A stretch of DNA of 11,962 nt from Lysobacteraceae bacterium (lineage in GTDB: Bacteria; Pseudomonadota; Gammaproteobacteria; Xanthomonadales; Xanthomonadaceae): positions 1 through 11,962 of the forward strand of contig DMID01000088.1 in assembly GCA_003449195.1 (NCBI GenBank), written 5' to 3'. Positions 6,362 to 11,962 of the stretch are shown one piece after another; positions within the stretch are counted from its first letter, which is position 1; each line of letters begins with the position of its first letter. The position numbers and the translations under genes are program-made. The notes beneath the pieces were generated by a model that had not been told where the DNA came from, did no database searches, and saw only the letters and a list, made by a program, of their open reading frames with translations.

Positions 6362-9001
6362 ATGCAGATCCAGGAACGCATCCGGCGCCCGCGGCGCCGT
6401 GCCTTGTTCGCGTTGACCATCGCGGCTTCGCTGGCGGTGTCGGCCGTTGCCTCCGCCGCCGTGCCGTCGCCGCGCGACGTGCTCGGCCACATGCCCGGCG
6501 ACGACTATTACCTTGCCAACTACGAAGATTCGCTCAAGTACTTCCATGCGCTGGCTGCCGCCCAGCCGGACCGGATGAAGATGTTCAGCGCCGGCAAGAG
6601 CACCCAGGGGCGCACTTACGAGTACGCGGTGATTTCCTCGCCGCAGAACGTGGCCAACTTCGAGCACTGGAAGCAGGTGTCCAGGCAGCTGGCCGATTCG
6701 CGCTCGCTCACGCCCGAGCAGGCGAAGCAACTGGCGGCCGATGCACGGATCATCGTGCACATCGACGGTGGCATGCATGCCAGCGAAGTGTCCGACCACC
6801 AGTTGCCCATCGCGCTGGCCTACCACCTGCTTTCGCACCCGGACGACCCGGAGGTGAAGGCCATCCTCGACAACGTGGTGCTGGTGCTGTGGCCCACGCT
6901 GAATCCCGACGGCCAGGACATGGTGGTGAAGTGGTACCGCGAGCATGCCGATCCCAAGGCCGGCCCGGCGCGCGCGGTCAAGCTGGACGGCCGCTGGAAA
7001 GTGCCCAATCGCGACCCGGCGATGCCGTGGCTGTACCAGGAGTACGTCGGCCACGACAACAACCGCGACGGCTACATGCTCAACATGGTCGAGAGCCGTA
7101 CCGTGGCTGCGGCCGAACAGGAGATTTCGCCGGCCATCTGGTATTCGCAGCACCAGACCGCGCCGTTCCCGGCGCGCATCTGGGTGCCGCCGTTTGCCGA
7201 TCCGATTTCCAGCAACATCAACGCGCGCATCCGCCAGGGCACCACGCAGGTGGGCATCAACATGATTTCGCGCTTCGCGCTGGAGGGCAAACCCGGCGCC
7301 ATTGCCGAGGCGCGTTTCGACAACTGGTATCCGGGTTTCATGGATTACACCCAAGTGTTCCGGCACACCATTTCCTACTTCACCGAAACCGCGCACGACT
7401 CGGCCACGCCACGCGTGTATTCGGTGGAGGAATTCCCCGAGGGCTTCCGCGACCTGAAGTCGCTGGTGATGTACCCCGATCCGTGGAAGGGCGGCCTGTG
7501 GCGGCTCAAGGATTCGGTGGACTACATGATGACCGCCTCGCTTTCCACGCTGGAAACTGCAGTGAAGTACCGCTCGGACATCCTGTTCAACCGCTACATG
7601 GCCGGGCGCGAGACGATCGAGCGCTTCAGCCACGGCGGTGATCCTTACGCGTGGGTGATCCCGGCCGGTCAGGCCGATGCGCCGAGCGCGGCCTTGCTTG
7701 CGCAAAAGATGGTGCAGCAGGAGATCGAGGTGTACCGAGCCACCGCACCGGTGGTGCTGGGCGGCAAGACCTACGCGGCCGGTTCGTGGGTGATCCCGAT
7801 GAACCAGCCGTTCGCCGGGCTGGTGCAGGAGCTGTTCGAGCGCCAGAAATATCCGGACGCCGTGCTCACCGGCACCGGCGGCAATGCCGCGCCTTTGCCC
7901 TACGACACCACAGGTTGGACCTTGCCATTACAGTTCGGTGTGGATGCGCAGGCCATCGACGAAGCCTTGCCGGCTGACTTGTCCGCATCGCTGGTCAAGG
8001 TGGACAAGGCGGTGCACGCCGGCGGCGTCAGCGGTCAGGGCGATGCCTATGCCTTGAGCCGGCAGGTCAATGCCAGTTTCGCCGCGGTCAACCTCGCCAT
8101 GCAGCAGGGTGCCCGGCTGGGCATCGCCGAAACGCCGGTGAAGACGATCAATGGCGAGGAAACTGGTGCCTTCGTGCTGACCGGGATCTCCCGGCCGGTC
8201 ATCGAGAAGATCGCCGCCGAGCTCGGCGTGGACGTGGTGGCACAAGCGGCACCGAAGGCCGGGGCCGTGCGTCTGGCCAAGGTGGGCCTGTACCGGCAGT
8301 GGGGTTCCAACATCGACGAAGGCTGGACCCGTTGGTTGCTGGAGCAGTACCACTACGCACCGACCAGCGTCTACAACAAGGACATGCAGGCCGGTGGTCT
8401 GAAGGCCAAGTACGACGTGCTGATCCTCCCGGACATGGGCGGGCGCGGCAACACGGCCGGGAAGTCGCTGCTCGACGGCATCGCCGCCACCGATGCACCG
8501 GCCCCGTATGCCGGCGGCATCGGCACGAAGGGCACCGAAGCGCTCAAGCGTTTCGTCGCCGATGGCGGCACGCTGATCGCCTTCAGCAAGACGGCCGACG
8601 CGATGATCGGCTTGCTCGACCTGCCGGTGAGCAACGTGCTGGCAGGCCTCAAGCCCGAGCAGTTCTTCTGCTCCGGCGCCTTGCTCAAGCTGGACGTGCA
8701 GGCCGGCACCGCCACTGCGGGGTTGCCGGCGCACCCGACCGGCATGTTCGAGAACGGCCCGGCGTTCGCGCCCAAGGACGGCTTCAAGGGCCAGGTGCTG
8801 GCCTCGTATCCCGCCGCCGAAAACCCGCTGCTGTCGGGCATGCTCAAGGGGCCGCAGGCCATCCAGGGCAAGGCCGCCGCGGTCGAGTTGGACTACGGCA
8901 AGGGCAAGGTCTACCTGTACGGCTTCCGTCCGCAGTGGCGTGGCCAGTCGCAGGGTACCTACAAGTTCGTGTTCAACACGCTGTACGCACCCGCGCACTG
9001 A
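6362..9001 (+). CDS. secreted M14-family zinc carboxypeptidase with C-terminal GATase-like domain
   Basis: This predicted metallopeptidase removes residues from peptide ends after export. The ATG at 6362 is preferred over one 30 bases upstream because GGAG lies 6 bases before it and the protein then begins with a clear signal peptide (RRPRRRALFALTIAASLAVSA, cleavage near 32). The M14 signature is complete: His139 and Glu142 of GMHASE as zinc ligands, NPDG at 181-184, Asn234-Arg235 in HDNNRDG as the substrate-carboxylate binders, His264 in YSQHQT as third ligand, and Glu342 in YFTETA as general base. Residues from about 638 (VGLYRQWGSNIDEGW, later YDVLILP and GGTLIAF) resemble the class-I glutamine-amidotransferase-like module found at the end of large M14 homologues. 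No GxCxG nucleophile elbow is seen; the one cysteine I find is Cys770 in FFCSG. The protein is 879 residues, probably periplasmic, and co-transcribed with the receptor. Carboxypeptidase versus other M14 specificity is not settled. Confidence 0.9.
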   Translation: MQIQERIRRPRRRALFALTIAASLAVSAVASAAVPSPRDVLGHMPGDDYYLANYEDSLKYFHALAAAQPDRMKMFSAGKSTQGRTYEYAVISSPQNVANFEHWKQVSRQLADSRSLTPEQAKQLAADARIIVHIDGGMHASEVSDHQLPIALAYHLLSHPDDPEVKAILDNVVLVLWPTLNPDGQDMVVKWYREHADPKAGPARAVKLDGRWKVPNRDPAMPWLYQEYVGHDNNRDGYMLNMVESRTVAAAEQEISPAIWYSQHQTAPFPARIWVPPFADPISSNINARIRQGTTQVGINMISRFALEGKPGAIAEARFDNWYPGFMDYTQVFRHTISYFTETAHDSATPRVYSVEEFPEGFRDLKSLVMYPDPWKGGLWRLKDSVDYMMTASLSTLETAVKYRSDILFNRYMAGRETIERFSHGGDPYAWVIPAGQADAPSAALLAQKMVQQEIEVYRATAPVVLGGKTYAAGSWVIPMNQPFAGLVQELFERQKYPDAVLTGTGGNAAPLPYDTTGWTLPLQFGVDAQAIDEALPADLSASLVKVDKAVHAGGVSGQGDAYALSRQVNASFAAVNLAMQQGARLGIAETPVKTINGEETGAFVLTGISRPVIEKIAAELGVDVVAQAAPKAGAVRLAKVGLYRQWGSNIDEGWTRWLLEQYHYAPTSVYNKDMQAGGLKAKYDVLILPDMGGRGNTAGKSLLDGIAATDAPAPYAGGIGTKGTEALKRFVADGGTLIAFSKTADAMIGLLDLPVSNVLAGLKPEQFFCSGALLKLDVQAGTATAGLPAHPTGMFENGPAFAPKDGFKGQVLASYPAAENPLLSGMLKGPQAIQGKAAAVELDYGKGKVYLYGFRPQWRGQSQGTYKFVFNTLYAPAH

Positions 9002-9022
9002 TCGGCGAGGCGGTGATCCGGA

Positions 9023-9049
9023 CGAACGGCGCCGCGATGGCGCCGTTCG
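9023..9049. terminator. bidirectional terminator between convergent genes
   Basis: A perfect 11-bp stem (CGAACGGCGCC / GGCGCCGTTCG) with a 5-base GCGAT loop lies in the 70-bp gap between the stop codons of the + strand peptidase and the - strand receptor. T runs are short on both sides. The position and the stem strength suit termination in both directions. Confidence 0.6.
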
Positions 9050-9071
9050 CATTCGTGCTTGGCCGGTGGCC

Positions 9072-11216
9072 TCACTCCCAGCGCCACGCCATGCCGGCAT
9101 AGATGCCGAATCCTTCGCCGGGCGTGGATCGCGCCATGTCCTGTCCGCCGTCGTCGTAGCCGGGCGTGACCGTGCCGGCATAGCGCCGGTCGCCGAGGTT
9201 GCGCAATTGCAGCCAGCCATTCCATCGCTTGCCGACGGGCGCATAACCCAATTCGGCGCCGAAGATCAGGTGGGCATCGGCATGAAAACTGTTGGCGTAG
9301 TCCACCGGCATGCGCGAGGCATACTCGGTGTTCAGCGCCACCGACACGCCGGTCCCGGTGTCCAGACGCAATTCGCCCTGATAGTAGTGACGCGGCAGGC
9401 CCGGCAGGCGATTGCGGCCGAAGCGGGCATCGTCGCGGTAGCGGAAATCGCTGAAGGTATAGGCTTGGTGCAGCGACAGCCGTCCGGCCGCACCTTGCCA
9501 CAGGGTGCTGTCCAGTCCGGCCTCGATGCCGCGGTGTCGGGTGGGGCTGGCATTGGATTCGGCCACATAGGCATCCGCGCCTTGTCCGACCAACACGCTG
9601 AGCAGTTCGTGGCTCACGTTGGATTGGTACACACTCAGCTGCCAACGACCGAATGCCGCCTCGCCGCGCCCGCCCAGCTCCAGCGTGGTGGCGGTCTGGT
9701 TGTCCAGCCGCACGGCTTGGCTCTGGCGTCCCGCCGCAGGGCCGTATCCGGCGCCGAAATAGCGGTTGGAACCCCAGATCATCGACCACGGGTGCGGCGG
9801 TTCCACCGAGCGGCTCAGGTTGCCGAACCACAGCACTCCCGGCGTGGCCTGCCATGTCAGGCCGAGGCGTGGTGCCCACGTGCTCTGTGATTGGCTTGCG
9901 TGTTCGGCCGTGACCGGCCAGCGCACCCAGGCCGAGCGACGGGCGTGCAGCAGCGCCAGGCCGGTCTGCAGGTGCACGGCATCGCTCAGGGCCAGGTCGT
10001 TGCCAAGGCGGAGTTGGCTGTTGGTACCGCGGTGCACGTATTCGCGGTCGAGCGTGCCGGCCGGGTAGCCGTTGCGCGGGAAGCGCAGGGTTTCGCGCAC
10101 CCGGTTGCCGGGCAGGTCGTGCAGCACCTGCATGCCGAGCGTGGTCACGCTGTCCAGGCCCCACAACCGATGCCGGTGGCGGTAGTCGAGCACGGCGTTG
10201 AGGTCGGCATAGGTGATGCGCTGGCGATAGCTGCTCTCCTGCAGATCCATCGGGTAATCGTGATAGGCCAGTCCCCCGACGAGGCTGGAAGCATCGTCGA
10301 TGCGCCAGGTGGTCTTGTTGGCCAGCCAGATGCTTCCCGGCTGCGGGCGGCGCGCATCGACGGCAAGGTTGGCGGCGTTGGCGGCCTCCGGGTCGTGGCG
10401 GATCTGCGCGCGGGTCAGACGCCCGGGCGTGAGGTGGAAGGTATCGCGATAGCGCAGGTAGAACCTCGTTTCGACATCCGGGTCGATCTGCCAGCCCACA
10501 TTGGCCACCACGCCCTTGCCATTGCCGGAGGCGTGGCGCTGCCAGCCATCGAAGCGCGTGTCGGCCCAGCCCAGATACCCGTCCAGTGCTCCCTTCTGCC
10601 CGCCGGTGGAGGCGGCGAACTTGCGGTAGCCGCGGCTGCCGGCTTCCAGATGCAGTTGCAGCGGCGCGGCATTGCGGCCATCGCGGGTGAGGTAATCGAC
10701 CACGCCGCCCAGACTCAGGCCGCCGCGCTCGAAACCGTTGGCGCCGCGCAGGATTTCCACGCGACGAGCCCACAGCGGTTCGAGCAGTTCGTAGGGCGTG
10801 CCGCCCGGTTCGCTCAACGGCAGGCCATCGAGCATCACGGTCACGCCCGAGCCATGCGCGCCGGGCGCCCGATTGATGCCGGAGCCGCGGATGGACAGCT
10901 TGGTGCCTTCGTTGCCCGGCGACTGGGCGAACACGCCGGGCTGGTAGGCCAGCACGTCCTGTGTGCCGGTGCGGCCGATGCGGGCATCGTCCAGTTCGAT
11001 CAGGTTGGTGCCGCCGGGCACGGCATTCAACGCCTTGCGCGCAGCGTCATCGGCCTTCACTTGCACGGCACCCAGTTGCACCGGGAGGAGCTTTCCGTCG
11101 GTGGCTTCGCTGGCATTCGCCTGCATGCAGGCAAGCACCGGCAACAGGGCGACGGCCAGCGGACAGGGCTGTCGGGCGGGAAATTGCAGCTTGGTACACG
11201 GGGACAATCGGGGCAT
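9072..11216 (-). CDS. TonB-dependent outer-membrane receptor downstream of LysR regulator
   Basis: This is a second TonB-dependent transporter, 714 residues. The frame stays open far upstream, but the ATG at 11216 is chosen: it has GGAA about 8 bases before it and starts a signal peptide (basic N-terminus, hydrophobic PLAVALLPVLA, cleavage near ANA-SEA, about residue 35). A TonB-box-like LGAVQVKAD (48-56) precedes the plug, with KLSIRGSG (107-113), VMLDGLPLSEP, RRVEILRGANGFE (151-163) and LSLGGVVDYL. The barrel's first part has TPGRLTRAQIRHDP, like the PGxLTxAE segment of siderophore, ferric-citrate and YncD/PqqU-type receptors. The plug and barrel differ clearly from the other receptor in this window, so this is not a recent duplicate. 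The C-terminus is GMAWRWE: the aromatic residue expected at the very end is followed by Glu. The ligand is unknown. Regulation by the adjacent LysR protein is inferred from position. Confidence 0.91.
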   Translation of the reverse strand: MPRLSPCTKLQFPARQPCPLAVALLPVLACMQANASEATDGKLLPVQLGAVQVKADDAARKALNAVPGGTNLIELDDARIGRTGTQDVLAYQPGVFAQSPGNEGTKLSIRGSGINRAPGAHGSGVTVMLDGLPLSEPGGTPYELLEPLWARRVEILRGANGFERGGLSLGGVVDYLTRDGRNAAPLQLHLEAGSRGYRKFAASTGGQKGALDGYLGWADTRFDGWQRHASGNGKGVVANVGWQIDPDVETRFYLRYRDTFHLTPGRLTRAQIRHDPEAANAANLAVDARRPQPGSIWLANKTTWRIDDASSLVGGLAYHDYPMDLQESSYRQRITYADLNAVLDYRHRHRLWGLDSVTTLGMQVLHDLPGNRVRETLRFPRNGYPAGTLDREYVHRGTNSQLRLGNDLALSDAVHLQTGLALLHARRSAWVRWPVTAEHASQSQSTWAPRLGLTWQATPGVLWFGNLSRSVEPPHPWSMIWGSNRYFGAGYGPAAGRQSQAVRLDNQTATTLELGGRGEAAFGRWQLSVYQSNVSHELLSVLVGQGADAYVAESNASPTRHRGIEAGLDSTLWQGAAGRLSLHQAYTFSDFRYRDDARFGRNRLPGLPRHYYQGELRLDTGTGVSVALNTEYASRMPVDYANSFHADAHLIFGAELGYAPVGKRWNGWLQLRNLGDRRYAGTVTPGYDDGGQDMARSTPGEGFGIYAGMAWRWE

Positions 11217-11314
11217 TTCCGGATTCCGGCAAAGGCATGCCTGCCGTCGTTGGAAGACGGGACGGGCATGGCAGGGCAAGGGGCATGGACCACGGCGGGC
11301 CGACGGGATGTGTG

Positions 11315-11332
11315 TCTGGCGAGCACGCCAGA
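11315..11332 (-). other. hairpin in the receptor leader
   Basis: TCTGGCG and CGCCAGA form a perfect 7-bp stem with a 4-base loop, about 100 bases before the start codon of the - strand receptor and just downstream of the 38-bp palindrome. It is likely to lie in the untranslated leader. No T run follows, so it may be a structural element rather than a terminator. Confidence 0.35.
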
Positions 11333-11341
11333 TGAGGCTTT

Positions 11342-11379
11342 CACCGTAAACCTTGAAATATATATCTAGGTTAACGGAG
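11342..11379. promoter_or_regulatory. 38-bp imperfect palindrome, candidate operator and promoter region
   Basis: Folding the sequence about the point between 11360 and 11361 pairs 15 of 19 positions. The half-site shared by both arms is CnCCGTnAACCTnGAnATA. The four mismatches are all A-A or T-T. It lies in the 280-bp gap between the LysR gene and the - strand receptor, 126 bp before the receptor start, in an AT-rich patch (ATATATAT core) that also offers TATATT and TAGATA as -10 candidates on the - strand. No good -35 is properly spaced, which would fit an activator-dependent promoter. The centre of symmetry falls between bases, so it does not match the LysR T-N11-A box, whose arms centre on a base. 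The binding protein is therefore open. Confidence 0.5.
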
Positions 11380-11496
11380 TCGCGGCGATCTGCAAACCCG
11401 GCTGACCGGCATGACGCAGGATCGTGAGCACGGTGCATCTTCCACGCCGGATGAAACAGGCGCGTGCGGCGGCGATCGGGCGGGCGGCGCGTGCCG

Positions 11497-11962
11497 TCAG
11501 CGTGTTTTGCCGGCAGCCTGCAAATGGGCCAGCAATGCGCGGGCGGGCGGGGGCAGTGCCTGCACGTTGCGGAAGCACAGGGACAATTGGCGGCGGGTCC
11601 AGGCGTCGTCCATCGCAAGACAGCGCACGCCCGCCATCCTGGTCCGACGCGCCGCCGTGGCCGGCACGATGGCCACGCCGACGCCAGCGGCCACCATGCG
11701 CAGCATGCCGTCGAAGCTGCGCAGGCGGATGCGGATGTCGGCGCTGAAACCTTCGCGCGCCGCATGTTCGTCGACGTGGTCTTGCAACGCGCTGCCATCG
11801 CCCAGGCCGACGAAGCGCTCATCGGCCAGCGCGGCGAAGCGGACGTGGCGAACGGCCGCAAGCCGATGTCCGGCCGGAACGGCCAGCACCAGCCGGTCCA
11901 GTGCGAAGGGGCGCAGTTGCAAGCCCCCGGCATCGAGCGCATCGGTGACGATGCCGAGGTCG
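11497..11962 (-). CDS. LysR-family transcriptional regulator, N-terminal part outside the window
   Basis: The visible 155 residues are the C-terminal half of a LysR-type regulator; the DNA-binding helix-turn-helix lies beyond the right edge. The frame is open to the edge, with DLGIVTDAL near the start. It continues through the effector-binding fold with LVLAVPAGHRLA, a central segment GLGDGSALQDHV, and the family's characteristic MVAAGVGVAIVPA, which precedes the final strands. LysR proteins are usually about 300 residues, so roughly half is visible. It reads toward the TonB-dependent receptor on the same strand, with a 280-bp gap that holds its own palindrome, so the two may be separate units with the regulator controlling the receptor. 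The inducer is not predictable from this part. Confidence 0.93.
   Translation of the reverse strand, partial: DLGIVTDALDAGGLQLRPFALDRLVLAVPAGHRLAAVRHVRFAALADERFVGLGDGSALQDHVDEHAAREGFSADIRIRLRSFDGMLRMVAAGVGVAIVPATAARRTRMAGVRCLAMDDAWTRRQLSLCFRNVQALPPPARALLAHLQAAGKTR

Noticed and set aside
4522..6492. Long open frame (656 codons) on the - strand opposite the first TonB receptor
   Set aside because: It has the same shadow composition and no domain, while the opposite strand encodes a complete, recognisable receptor.
9891..11369. Long open frame (492 codons) on the + strand opposite the second receptor
   Set aside because: It is antisense to a clear TonB receptor with plug and barrel features and has no recognisable motif.
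11342..11379. Reading the 38-bp dyad as a Fur box or as a terminator of the LysR gene
   Set aside because: It does not resemble GATAATGATAATCATTATC, and as RNA its stem is interrupted by four mismatches with an AT core and no T run.
11217..11942. N-terminal extension of the second receptor's frame upstream of 11216
   Set aside because: The frame is merely open; it overlaps the LysR gene in another frame and has no signal peptide or domain.
1..11962. CRISPR arrays, tRNA or rRNA genes, insertion sequences
   Set aside because: I saw no regularly spaced repeats, cloverleaf-like sequences, transposase motifs or terminal inverted repeats.

Overview
The window looks like a chromosomal segment of a GC-rich gammaproteobacterium, most likely Lysobacterales (Xanthomonas/Lysobacter/Rhodanobacter relatives). 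Three things point there: the mtnA-gyrA gene pair, the type of GyrA, and the density of TonB-dependent receptors. The placement rests on remembered family resemblance and gene order, not on a search.

Bases 1-3704 are housekeeping. The 3' part of mtnA (methionine salvage) is followed by a 341-bp gap that carries an extended -10 promoter candidate, then a complete gyrA (906 aa) with the wild-type Ser83/Asp87 quinolone positions, then a good hairpin terminator. In relatives such as Pseudomonas, as I recall, mtnA-gyrA is followed by serC-pheA. Here serC is missing and the next 8 kb is different cargo.

Bases 3705-9001 hold a probable two-gene operon on the + strand. First is an outer-membrane TonB-dependent receptor (777 aa from the start chosen here). 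Then comes a large secreted M14-type zinc carboxypeptidase (879 aa) with a C-terminal glutamine-amidotransferase-like fold lacking a visible nucleophile. A strong GC hairpin lies in the 52-bp gap between them. The simplest reading is uptake of a peptide or peptide-containing ligand followed by periplasmic trimming. The region upstream of the receptor is unusually AT-rich and holds a 12-bp palindrome and a 9-bp direct repeat with a 20-bp period.

Bases 9002-11962 are read on the - strand and converge on the operon at a bidirectional hairpin terminator. They encode a second TonB-dependent receptor (714 aa) and, upstream of it, the C-terminal part of a LysR-type regulator that runs off the window. 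The 280-bp gap between them holds the most striking non-coding element here: a 38-bp imperfect palindrome (15 of 19 pairs match) with an AT core, about 125 bp upstream of the receptor start. It is a strong operator candidate. I found no RNA genes, CRISPR arrays, insertion sequences or transposases.
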